Program-made: the position numbers and the translations under genes
Notes under the pieces: generated by a model
Database searches by the model: none
Told to the model about the DNA's origin: nothing
Seen by the model: only the letters and a program-made list of their open reading frames with translations
Origin: JAEUKA01 sp035328405
GTDB taxonomy: Bacteria > Myxococcota_A > Polyangia > Palsa-1104 > JAEUJZ01
Length of the DNA stretch: 64,000 bases
NCBI GenBank assembly: GCA_035328405.1
Contig: DAOLIT010000010.1
Location: forward strand, 1 to 64,000
Direction: 5' to 3'
In this document: one piece after another, positions 16,746 through 24,869 of the stretch
Layout: each line of letters begins with the position of its first letter
How positions within the stretch are numbered: position 1 is the stretch's first letter

Positions 16746-16924
16746 AAATCCAGAATCTGGTCGTTGGTGCCGGCGCTCTCCGGTGGAATACAGCCCCTGT
16801 CTTTTCATCCGATGTGGGTTTTATCAGACATATGAAATGCCCCTAAAGTCGAGCAAATCTCTGCACGACATTCTCGATGTCCTGGAATAAGATGAAACAC
16901 CTGACGTTAAGAGAGGTTCTTTCT

Positions 16925-19081
16925 ATGCGAATTGAGTCCCTGGTGAAAAAGCGTGTGTTGTCTCTTCTGTTCTCTTTGCTGATGCTGTGTTTGGGCTCAC
17001 CGTGGGCGACGGCGGCACCCAAGCTGCGGTTTCAAACGGACGTGAAGGGCGACCTTGTTCTCGTCGGAAACACGCTGGGGCAGGAGTGCCGAGCGTCGGA
17101 CACACTGGGCATGCAGACTCCGCAGCCGGTGGTGGGAAAAGTCGGAAATTGCGGCGACGCGGCGACGATCGAGGACAGTTCGTCGGACGTGCTGTGGCGA
17201 GCCGACGATACGACGGCAAACGCGGACCTGAGCACGACGATCGGCGATGCGCGCAGCACGGCGATGTTGTCGCTGCCTCCGTCGTCGCAGGTGTTGTATG
17301 CGCGGTTGTATTGGGGCGGAAATCTGGGCGAGGACCCGGATTTGGCGAAAAGCGCGATCGCGTTTGAAAAAGTGGGCGCGCAGGGTTTTTCGATGAGCGT
17401 GTTGCCAAACCCAACGACAGATGTTCACGCGAGTGTCGGCGGTGGTGGCGGTCAGGTGTACCAAGCGAGCTACGACATCACCGCTGTCCTGCAAAGGTAT
17501 GGGTCGGGCGCGTATCGGTGCGGCAAAGTGGTGCGTCGAAACGTTGTAAACCGCGACGAGGACGTGCAGTTCAATGCGTGGTCGATGGTGGTTGTGTATC
17601 GCAACGACAAAGAGCCGGTGCGAAACATCACGATTTACGACGGCCTCGACAGCGTGGACTTGGGACGCAGCGTAAACCTGGGCGTCATCGGTTTTCGCGT
17701 TCCCGAGGGTGGCAATCCACAGGGTCGGTTGGGCCTGATTGGATACGAAGGCGACACGGACAAGCGAGATTCGTTTCTGTTTAACGGAAAGCCTGTCGGT
17801 GACGCGCAAAACAACCCAGACAATGTGTTTAACAGCACGCGCAGCTTCGGAGGTTCGCCGGTTTCGATCACGGGAGACTTGCCGCAACTAACGGGCACCG
17901 CCGGAAGCATGTCAGGGCTGGATTTGGATCAAATCGACATTTCGTCGATGTTGAAAGCGAACGACACGCAGGCGTCGCTGCAAGCCAATTCCGTCGATGA
18001 CGTGTATTTCGTGGGCGGAATTTTTACGTCGATTCGGAGCCGCAAACCGGTCATCGAAACCAGGCTTCTGGCTGATCCAAGTTCGGTCCGTCCGGGGGAC
18101 ACAGTGACGTTCACTTCGACCACCAAAAACATCGGTGACGACGACGGAACGGATTTGGTCATTCGGCATCCGCTGCCGGACGGACTTGTGTACGTGCCGG
18201 GTTCGCTTGTGTTTGTCAGCGGGCCGGAGCCGTCGCAAAACGGGAAAAAAACGGACACGATCGGAGACGATCAAGCCGAAATTGCGCAAGATCCGGTGAC
18301 AGGAAAACCGGTGCTGGTGATTCGCATCGGCAAAGGCGCAAACGGCACGACGGGAGGCCGTCTGTCTCCGATGGATACGCCGGTGGTGGTGCAGTACAAA
18401 CTCAAAACCGATCCGAATACGACGGCGAAACAGATTCCGACGCAGAGCGGAACGACAGCGACAACGGCTGGGAATCCGAATCTGCCTCCAGTGACGTTTC
18501 CGTCGGGGAACGGCGAGCAACCGGGTGCTCCAACGGTGGTGTTTCTGCCCAACGCACAGGCTGATTTGCGCGTGGTCGTGACGAAAACTCCGCCATTCCC
18601 CGACCCAAACACGCCAGTCAACTACGGTGTGGATGTCAAGAATGTCGGTGGGACGGGCGATCCGGGCCCGATCCATGTGACGTTCAAAGTGCCGCCGGGC
18701 GGCGTGATCGATCAGGTGACTCCGGGTCCGGGTTGGTCGTGTACACAACAAGAGCGAACGGTGTATTGCACTCGCTACGAACCGTTGCCTGCCGGCGCGG
18801 AAACGCACGCGGTGGACGTTGTGGTGCGGAATCCGAACCCGGTCGCTGCCGACAGCCAAGTGGAGGCACAGGCGGGATCGGATGGCGCTCTCGACCCGAA
18901 TCCGGCGGACAACTACTGGAGTGAATACGGGGCGAATCGGCGAATCGCGGGCGGTGGAATCGGTTGTTCGGTTCGCGGAGAGAACAGTTCGGCTGGCAGC
19001 GGCGCGCTGGTTGCGTTGCTTCTTTGCCTTGTGGCTTTGCTTGTGCCACGCAGCGCCCGCCGTATCGGAAAGCGATCTTAG
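16925..19081 (+). CDS. Secreted DUF11-type surface protein with MYXO-CTERM-like tail
   Basis: A 718-residue exported protein. The start at 16925 follows AGAGAGG and opens directly into a signal peptide (VLSLLFSLLMLCLGSPWATA). The N-terminal 330 residues contain the VLYARLYWGG motif seen in DUF3344-like adhesin domains. Two DUF11-like beta domains follow: VRPGDTVTFTSTTKNIGDDD at about 385 and TPVNYGVDVKNVGGTGDPG at about 565. The C-terminus has GIGCSVRGENSSAGSG, a hydrophobic helix and a basic end (RSARRIGKRS), the order expected of the MYXO-CTERM surface-anchoring signal with its cysteine. It is followed after 12 bp by the OmpA/TSP3 gene. Surface display is inferred from these signals. Confidence 0.75.
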   Translation: MRIESLVKKRVLSLLFSLLMLCLGSPWATAAPKLRFQTDVKGDLVLVGNTLGQECRASDTLGMQTPQPVVGKVGNCGDAATIEDSSSDVLWRADDTTANADLSTTIGDARSTAMLSLPPSSQVLYARLYWGGNLGEDPDLAKSAIAFEKVGAQGFSMSVLPNPTTDVHASVGGGGGQVYQASYDITAVLQRYGSGAYRCGKVVRRNVVNRDEDVQFNAWSMVVVYRNDKEPVRNITIYDGLDSVDLGRSVNLGVIGFRVPEGGNPQGRLGLIGYEGDTDKRDSFLFNGKPVGDAQNNPDNVFNSTRSFGGSPVSITGDLPQLTGTAGSMSGLDLDQIDISSMLKANDTQASLQANSVDDVYFVGGIFTSIRSRKPVIETRLLADPSSVRPGDTVTFTSTTKNIGDDDGTDLVIRHPLPDGLVYVPGSLVFVSGPEPSQNGKKTDTIGDDQAEIAQDPVTGKPVLVIRIGKGANGTTGGRLSPMDTPVVVQYKLKTDPNTTAKQIPTQSGTTATTAGNPNLPPVTFPSGNGEQPGAPTVVFLPNAQADLRVVVTKTPPFPDPNTPVNYGVDVKNVGGTGDPGPIHVTFKVPPGGVIDQVTPGPGWSCTQQERTVYCTRYEPLPAGAETHAVDVVVRNPNPVAADSQVEAQAGSDGALDPNPADNYWSEYGANRRIAGGGIGCSVRGENSSAGSGALVALLLCLVALLVPRSARRIGKRS

Positions 19082-19093
19082 GGAGCCTTCGCC

Positions 19094-20941
19094 ATGAACT
19101 TCTTTTCTCGTGCTTCTTTTTGCTTTCTCGTCAGTGTCGGTCTGTGTGCGCAAAACGCCTACGCCGAGCCCAAACAAGGTTTTGAGCTCAACCGATATCA
19201 ACCCACGGCTGCCGGGGAATGGTCGTTTGCCGTAGACCATCCTTGGTATTCCTCGACGCGGTATTTTGCGGCTGGGCTCACGCTCAACTACGCACACAAC
19301 CCGCTCGTCGCTGGAACGCAAGATCAAAACGGCATTTTCAGTCAAACCGAGACGCTCATTCGGCACCAACTGATGGGACATTTGGATCTGGCCGGTTCGT
19401 TTTTGGACCGCGTGCTGATCACGGCTTCTTTGCCAGTGGTGTTTTTGAGTTCCGGAGACGCAGCCTTTTCGCACGGCGCATCGGTGGGCGATCCAAGACT
19501 CGGCGTGAAAGGACGGCTGTATGGCCAGCCTTATCTGCAACCGTTTTCGGTCAGCTTGGGCCTCGATGTGTGGATTCCGCTGCGCGCGATGACGGACCGC
19601 GTGTCTTCAACGGCAAGCGATCAGGCGGTGCGCGTGCTGCCGAAACTGATGCTCGGCGGTGTGTGGAACAAGTTTATGTGGGCGGGTACGTTCGGTTTCT
19701 TGTATCGGCCCGAGGCTGTCACGATGACGCCCGCAGGTTTCGCTTCCAGCGTGGGGCGCGCGGCATCCGAGCTCCAGTTTGGTCTTTCTGCCGCCTATTT
19801 CGACGAAGACCGCCGATTTGCCGTCGGTCCCGAACTGCTGCTTTCTACCGCCGCGACGGGTGAGGACTCTTTTTCGCGCTTTGGCACGAGCCTCGAACTT
19901 CTGCTCGCGGGGCATTACAACATCGCACACATGATCCAAACCGGTTTGGCGCTCGGTGCTGGCTTTGTGCGTCAACCGGGCACGCCGGACTTCCGCGCAC
20001 TGTTTCGGCTCGCGTATGCGCCTATGGTCGATCGCAAACACGACCGCGACGGGGACGGCATTCTTGACGTGGATGATGCTTGTCCCGACGAAAAAGGCAT
20101 TCGGACTGGCAAACCCGCGACACACGGTTGCCCGCCGCCGCCGGATCGAGACAAGGACGGAGTTCCCGACGCCGTGGACATTTGCCCAGACGTGCATCAA
20201 GGCAAGAAACCCGATCCGCAAAAGCCCGGTTGTCCGTTTGTTGAGCAGGCTGTGGACCGCGACGCCGACGGCATTTTGGATCGTGACGACCTGTGTCCCG
20301 ATTTGCCCAAGGGTGAGGTGCCCGATCCACTGCGGCTCGGTTGCCCGGCCCCAGACACCGACATGGATGGCGTGCAAGATCCGCGCGATCTCTGTCCGCA
20401 AGAACCGATTGGGTATTTCCCCGATCCGGATCGCTTGGGTTGCCCGCTGCCCGACCGCGACAAGGATTCGGTGCCCGACAAGACCGATGCTTGTCCCGAT
20501 AAGCCTGGCGCTCCGAATCCCGATCCGAAAAAGAACGGCTGCCCCGGTTTGCTCGAGGTGCGAGGTGGGCAGATCGTGATCATGAGGCCGGTCTTCTTTG
20601 CGACGGACAAGGACGTGATTTTGCCGCAAAGCTTCCCGGTCCTTCAGGCTGTGGCGGGCGCACTGGTCGCGACGCCTGGCATTCGGCTTGTGCGCATTGA
20701 GGGCCACACCGACAGCGACGGCAATCGGCTCTATAACATCGACCTGTCGCAGCGCCGGGCCCGAAGCGTACGCAACTGGCTCTTGGCGCACGGCATTGAT
20801 GAGGCACGCCTGGCCGCCGAAGGCTTCGGTCCTGATCGTCCGGTAGACACGAACAAGACCCCGGCAGGCAAAGCCAAGAACCGTCGCGTCGAGTTTCACA
20901 TCGCCGACCAGCCGACTCCCCCACAAGCCGCGCCGCAGTAA
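19094..20941 (+). CDS. OmpA-family outer-membrane protein with thrombospondin type 3 repeats
   Basis: A 615-residue outer-membrane protein. After a signal peptide (FCFLVSVGLCAQNAYA) comes a region of about 280 residues of alternating strands, likely a barrel. Residues about 315-470 hold five Ca-binding TSP3-like repeats (DRDGDGILDVDDACPDEKG and relatives). The C-terminal OmpA peptidoglycan-binding domain has EGHTDSDGNRLYN, LSQRRARSVRNWL and NRRVEFHI. It would anchor the outer membrane to the wall. It is the second gene of a pair with the DUF11 surface protein, only 12 bp downstream, with GGGAGCC just before its ATG. Confidence 0.9.
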   Translation: MNFFSRASFCFLVSVGLCAQNAYAEPKQGFELNRYQPTAAGEWSFAVDHPWYSSTRYFAAGLTLNYAHNPLVAGTQDQNGIFSQTETLIRHQLMGHLDLAGSFLDRVLITASLPVVFLSSGDAAFSHGASVGDPRLGVKGRLYGQPYLQPFSVSLGLDVWIPLRAMTDRVSSTASDQAVRVLPKLMLGGVWNKFMWAGTFGFLYRPEAVTMTPAGFASSVGRAASELQFGLSAAYFDEDRRFAVGPELLLSTAATGEDSFSRFGTSLELLLAGHYNIAHMIQTGLALGAGFVRQPGTPDFRALFRLAYAPMVDRKHDRDGDGILDVDDACPDEKGIRTGKPATHGCPPPPDRDKDGVPDAVDICPDVHQGKKPDPQKPGCPFVEQAVDRDADGILDRDDLCPDLPKGEVPDPLRLGCPAPDTDMDGVQDPRDLCPQEPIGYFPDPDRLGCPLPDRDKDSVPDKTDACPDKPGAPNPDPKKNGCPGLLEVRGGQIVIMRPVFFATDKDVILPQSFPVLQAVAGALVATPGIRLVRIEGHTDSDGNRLYNIDLSQRRARSVRNWLLAHGIDEARLAAEGFGPDRPVDTNKTPAGKAKNRRVEFHIADQPTPPQAAPQ

Positions 20942-21163
20942 TCCCCGTCTGACCGACCGCCAAATCCCCTGAATCCGTCACGCTGCGCTGAATCGGGCGC
21001 AACAGTGACGGTCCTCCTTCCCTACTTAGGCACACATATCAGGATCTATGGGTCGCCATGCGTGCGGCTCGACACACGAACACAGCACTGCACAAGCGGA
21101 ACACACACCGCAAAAGGAACGAACTGTGGATTTGGGAGGGAAGATTGCGAGAAAGGAGGACGG

Positions 21164-21209
21164 AAAACAGACGGCCCCTCTTTCGTTGTGGTTTTCGCGA
21201 AAGAGAGGC
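21164..21209 (-). terminator. Probable rho-independent terminator of groESL
   Basis: CTCTTTCG at 21178-21185 can pair with CGAAAGAG at 21198-21205, with extra GGCC/GGCC pairing outside. Read leftward the stem is followed by GTTTTCC (TTTT at 21164-21167). It lies about 20 bp beyond the groEL stop. The rest of the 282-bp gap up to the OmpA gene shows nothing else I recognise. Confidence 0.5.
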
Positions 21210-21223
21210 CGCTCGGCAGGCGG

Positions 21224-22840
21224 CTAGTGCGAATGGCCGGCGTGAGCGCCTTCTTCGGCTTTCTCTTTGGGCCGCTCAGCGATCATCGCTTCGGTGGTCA
21301 GCATGAGGCTGGCAACCGAGGCCGCATTTTGGAGCGCAGTGCGCACGACTTTGGTCGGGTCGATGACGCCAGCATCCAGCAGGTCTTCGTACTTGTCGGT
21401 CGCGGCGTTGTAGCCAAACGCGCCTTTGCCCTCGCGAACTTTGTTCACGACGATGCTGCCCTCGACGCCACCGTTTTGCGCAATCCAGCGCATCGGCTCT
21501 TCGATGGCACGGCGAATGATCGCAACGCCGTACATCTGTTCTTCGCCGAGTTTGACCTGATCCAGCACAGCCTGGGCGCGAAGCAACGCCACGCCACCAC
21601 CCGGCACGATGCCCTCTTCCACTGCCGCGCGAGTCGCATGCAGCGCGTCTTCCACGCGGGCCTTCTTCTCTTTCATTTCGGTTTCGGTCGCGGCACCGAC
21701 TTTGATCACCGCCACGCCACCGACGAGTTTCGCCAGCCGTTCTTGCAGCTTCTCGCGATCGTAGTCGCTGGAGGTTTCTTCGATTTGGGCGCGGATTTGT
21801 TTGACGCGAGCGTCGATGTCCGCTTTTTTGCCCGAACCATCCACGATGGTCGTGTTGTCCTTGTCGATGGTGACGCGCTTGGCACGGCCCAAGTCTTTGA
21901 TCGACAGATTCTCGAGCTTGAGGCCGAGGTCTTCGGTCACAGCCTGGCCACCGGTCAGAATGGCGATGTCTTTCAGCATTTCCTTCCGACGGTCGCCGAA
22001 ACCGGGCGCTTTCACCGCGCAAGCATTCAACGTGCTGCGCAGCTTGTTCACGACCAGGGTCGCGAGCGCTTCACCGTCCACGTCTTCGGCGATGATGAGC
22101 AGCGGTTTGCCCGAACGAGCAATTTGCTCGAGCATCGGAACAAAGTCCTTCATGTTCGAGATTTTCTTCTCGGAAATGAGGATATATGGATCTTCGAGAA
22201 CGGCTTCCATCCGCTCACTGTCGGTGACAAAGTACGGAGAGATGTAGCCGCGGTCGAACTGCATTCCTTCGACGACATTCAACGTCGTCTCCATGCTTTT
22301 CGCTTCTTCGACGGTGATGACGCCCTCTTTGCCCACTTTTTCCATGGCGTCGGCGATCAGTTTGCCAATCACGGCGTCGCCGTTGGCGCTGATCGTTCCA
22401 ACTTGGGCAATTTCTTTGTGGCCTTTGGTGGGCTTGGATTGGGTCTTGAGGTTCTCGACGAGTTTGCCCACTGCGGAGTCGATCCCACGTTTGATTTCCA
22501 TCGGGTTGTGACCCGCCGAAACCATCTTGACGCCCTCGCGGAAAACCGCCTGGGCCAACACGGTCGCGGTGGTGGTGCCGTCGCCCGCGATGTCAGAAGT
22601 CTTGCTGGCGACTTCCTTGACCATTTGAGCGCCCATGTTCGAGAACTTGTCCTCGAGCTCGACTTCCTTTGCCACGGTAACGCCGTCTTTGGTCACCGTG
22701 GGGGAACCCCAGGACTTCTCGATGACGACATTGCGACCGCGCGGCCCAAGGGTCACTTTCACGGCATCCGCCAGCGCATTTACACCGGTCAGCATGCGGG
22801 AACGAGCACTCTCATCAAAAAGGATTTCTTTGGCAGCCAT
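21224..22840 (-). CDS. groEL: Chaperonin GroEL (60 kDa)
   Basis: A 538-residue chaperonin subunit that folds proteins with GroES in the cytosol. Family hallmarks are present throughout: MAAKEILFDESARSRMLTGV at the start, TLGPRGRNVVI, the ATP-site GDGTTTATVLAQAV, EGMQFDRGYISPYFVT, and AAVEEGIVPGGGVALLRA near the end. The C-terminus ends EEGAHAGHSH rather than in the usual Gly-Gly-Met repeats. It is the second gene of the groES-groEL pair, 50 bp behind groES, with AGGAG-type bases before the ATG. Regulation is expected through the CIRCE upstream of groES. Confidence 0.98.
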   Translation of the reverse strand: MAAKEILFDESARSRMLTGVNALADAVKVTLGPRGRNVVIEKSWGSPTVTKDGVTVAKEVELEDKFSNMGAQMVKEVASKTSDIAGDGTTTATVLAQAVFREGVKMVSAGHNPMEIKRGIDSAVGKLVENLKTQSKPTKGHKEIAQVGTISANGDAVIGKLIADAMEKVGKEGVITVEEAKSMETTLNVVEGMQFDRGYISPYFVTDSERMEAVLEDPYILISEKKISNMKDFVPMLEQIARSGKPLLIIAEDVDGEALATLVVNKLRSTLNACAVKAPGFGDRRKEMLKDIAILTGGQAVTEDLGLKLENLSIKDLGRAKRVTIDKDNTTIVDGSGKKADIDARVKQIRAQIEETSSDYDREKLQERLAKLVGGVAVIKVGAATETEMKEKKARVEDALHATRAAVEEGIVPGGGVALLRAQAVLDQVKLGEEQMYGVAIIRRAIEEPMRWIAQNGGVEGSIVVNKVREGKGAFGYNAATDKYEDLLDAGVIDPTKVVRTALQNAASVASLMLTTEAMIAERPKEKAEEGAHAGHSH

Positions 22841-22890
22841 TTCTTGTTTCTCCTGAACCTAAAAAGCGTTTGCGCTTTTGACTCGATGAA

Positions 22891-23187
22891 TCAATCCAAC
22901 ACGGCGAGGATTTCGTCCTCACGCAGGATCAAATGCTCGACCCCGTTGAGTTTCACTTCGCTGCCCGCGTACTTGCCGAACAACACTTTGTTGCCCACGG
23001 CCACGTCCGGCGCAACCACTTTGCCATTGTCGAGCGTTTTGCCCGGACCGACGGCGATAACTTCCCCCTGAATGGGCTTTTCCTTCGCTGCATCGGGAAT
23101 GATGATGCCGCCCTTGGTGATTTCCTCTTCCGGGGAGCGTTTGACAATCACACGGTCGTTGAGGGGTCGAATCTTGTTTCCTGTCAT
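22891..23187 (-). CDS. groES: Co-chaperonin GroES (10 kDa)
   Basis: A 98-residue co-chaperonin forming the heptameric lid for GroEL. The start at 23187 (MTGNKIRPLNDRVIVKR) is chosen because AAAGGAGA lies just upstream and the length equals the family norm; the frame is open for 46 more codons upstream but those residues are not GroES-like. The mobile loop region (EEEITKGGIIIPDAAKEKP), the roof segment VAPDVAVGNKVLFGKYAGSE and the terminal LILREDEILAVL are typical. It is the first gene of the operon and lies downstream of a CIRCE operator. Confidence 0.97.
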   Translation of the reverse strand: MTGNKIRPLNDRVIVKRSPEEEITKGGIIIPDAAKEKPIQGEVIAVGPGKTLDNGKVVAPDVAVGNKVLFGKYAGSEVKLNGVEHLILREDEILAVLD

Positions 23188-23318
23188 CGGTTCGTTCTCC
23201 TTTGACTTGTTCTGGTTTGACTTGCTTTGGCGTTGGAGTTCTGTAGGCCCCGCTTGAAAGCGCGATGCACGAACACGTTCGGACAGCGAGGCTTTTGGAT
23301 TGAGAAGACAAAAACCCG

Positions 23319-23345
23319 TTGGCACTCACGCGGGGCGAGTGCTAA
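23319..23345 (-). promoter_or_regulatory. CIRCE operator (HrcA binding site)
   Basis: The half sites TTGGCACTC (23319-23327) and GAGTGCTAA (23337-23345) are separated by exactly nine bases. This matches the CIRCE consensus TTAGCACTC-N9-GAGTGCTAA with a single change. It lies about 130 bp upstream of groES in the transcribed leader side of the predicted promoter, where HrcA would repress groESL in the absence of heat stress. No hrcA gene is in the window. Confidence 0.93.
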
Positions 23346-23354
23346 CCGGCAGCT

Positions 23355-23382
23355 ACTCTATTCACGGAGTTTTCTCGCGCAA
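23355..23382 (-). promoter_or_regulatory. Putative groESL promoter
   Basis: Read leftward, TTGCGC (23377-23382) and TAGAGT (23355-23360) are 16 bases apart, a plausible -35/-10 pair for the housekeeping sigma factor, placed so that transcription would start at or just before the CIRCE operator. The match is moderate. Confidence 0.45.
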
Positions 23383-23401
23383 GGGGGCAGAAGAAAAATT
23401 T

Positions 23402-24736
23402 TCAAGCCCTTTCAACACGTTTCACATCGAACTCGCGCAGCGCGCAGTCCAAGGTCGCGAGTCCCTCGTCTGCCTGCTCATGAGTCAACACAAGCGGCGG
23501 ATTGATACGCACGCGAGGCGTATAAGCCATCGTCAACAAACCACGTTTGAGACACGCACGAAACAGGGCCACACATTTTTCTTTCGGCCAAAGCGCACCG
23601 TTTTCCAAAAGATCAAAACCCAGCAAAAGACCGCGACCGCGCACGTTTTGGATGCAGCCATGTCGCTCAGCCAGAACAGCAAGTCCGCGTTTGAGGTGAC
23701 TGCCCACACTCGCGGCGTGTTCGCTTAGGCGATCTTGCAAAATGATTTCGGTCGTCTTGTCCGCAGCGGCGCAGGCAAGCGGGTTCCCACCAAACGACGA
23801 CGACGAATGCGACGGCAAAGACCACGGCTCGGATGCGGCCAAGTCCGCCCGCGTCATGAGTCCCGTTAGAGGAAATCCAGCCGCCACGCCCTTCCCAAAC
23901 ACAACCACATCCGGTGCAACACCCGCTGTTTCCGTCGCCCAAAGCGCACCCGTCCGCCCAAAACCCGTGATCATTTCGTCCACCACCAAGAGCGCACCCA
24001 CTTCTCGCGCCACCGTCGCGAGCGCGGGCAAAAAACCGGGATGAGGTTCGACATTTCCAGCCGTGCCCTGGATAGGTTCAACCAGAATCGCCGCAATCCG
24101 ATTTGCCGTCGCCAAACGGATTTGGTCTCGCAAAAAATCGACGCACGCGATCTGGCAACGATCGGACGTGAGCCTGAGCGGACACCGCGCACATTCAGCG
24201 TAAGGTGCCAGGTGTTGGCCGGGCAGCACCGGAAGCTGACCGTGCCTCCACTCACTCCCGACGAGTCCCAAAACGCCCTGCGTTTTTCCATGGAAACCGC
24301 CCCAAAAACCGACGACTTCTGTGTGACCGGTGGCTGCCCTGCACAGACGCAACGCGCTTTCGACAGCTTCCGCGCCGGATGAATAGAACTGAACGCGGTT
24401 CAGACTCGGATGGGGTGCGTGCTCAGTGAGTCGTCGCAGAAGCGAAAGACGCGGCGCGGAAGTGAAACTGGTCGCACACAATCGGCCCGCCTGCTCGGCC
24501 AGTGCTTGCGCCAACCTCGGGTGCCCGTGACCGATGCTGGCGACACCGATTCCGGCGACCCAATCCAAAAAACGATTGCCATCGACATCCTCCAGCACTG
24601 CACCGTCGCCGCGCTCGATCGCAAGTCCAGACAACAGCGAAATCTGCTGGATTCCCGGAGCCAGACACTCCTTTTCCGCTTGTGTCAGCCTGAGCGATTT
24701 TGGGCCAGGGATATCCGTTCGGATGCGCGCAAACAT
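23402..24736 (-). CDS. Class III PLP-dependent aminotransferase (GabT/ArgD-like)
   Basis: A 444-residue fold-type I, class III aminotransferase. The start is placed at the ATG at 24736 (MFARIRTDIPGPKS); the frame is open further upstream but those residues have no family character. Motifs: RFLDWVAGIGVASIGHGHPR, FYSSGAEAVESALRL for phosphate binding, FWGGFHGKTQG, PYAECARCPLRL, VVDEMITGFGRTG with the PLP-contacting D253, and FGKGVAAGFPL with the Schiff-base lysine K282. The cysteine-containing PYAEC segment favours the 4-aminobutyrate/5-aminovalerate aminotransferase branch over acetylornithine. It is co-oriented with groESL, whose CIRCE begins about 55 bp downstream. The exact amino donor is not decided. 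Confidence 0.85.
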   Translation of the reverse strand: MFARIRTDIPGPKSLRLTQAEKECLAPGIQQISLLSGLAIERGDGAVLEDVDGNRFLDWVAGIGVASIGHGHPRLAQALAEQAGRLCATSFTSAPRLSLLRRLTEHAPHPSLNRVQFYSSGAEAVESALRLCRAATGHTEVVGFWGGFHGKTQGVLGLVGSEWRHGQLPVLPGQHLAPYAECARCPLRLTSDRCQIACVDFLRDQIRLATANRIAAILVEPIQGTAGNVEPHPGFLPALATVAREVGALLVVDEMITGFGRTGALWATETAGVAPDVVVFGKGVAAGFPLTGLMTRADLAASEPWSLPSHSSSSFGGNPLACAAADKTTEIILQDRLSEHAASVGSHLKRGLAVLAERHGCIQNVRGRGLLLGFDLLENGALWPKEKCVALFRACLKRGLLTMAYTPRVRINPPLVLTHEQADEGLATLDCALREFDVKRVERA

Positions 24737-24869
24737 GGCGAGGCAGCTTGTCGAAGCAAACTTTTTTTCGCAACTTTTGAGACGCGCGTTTTTTGAACCG
24801 ACCGACTTTCCTTTTCCTGTCTCGCAAAAGCTCTCGTAAGATCGCCGCCGCAGCAAAGGTGTTTGTTCG

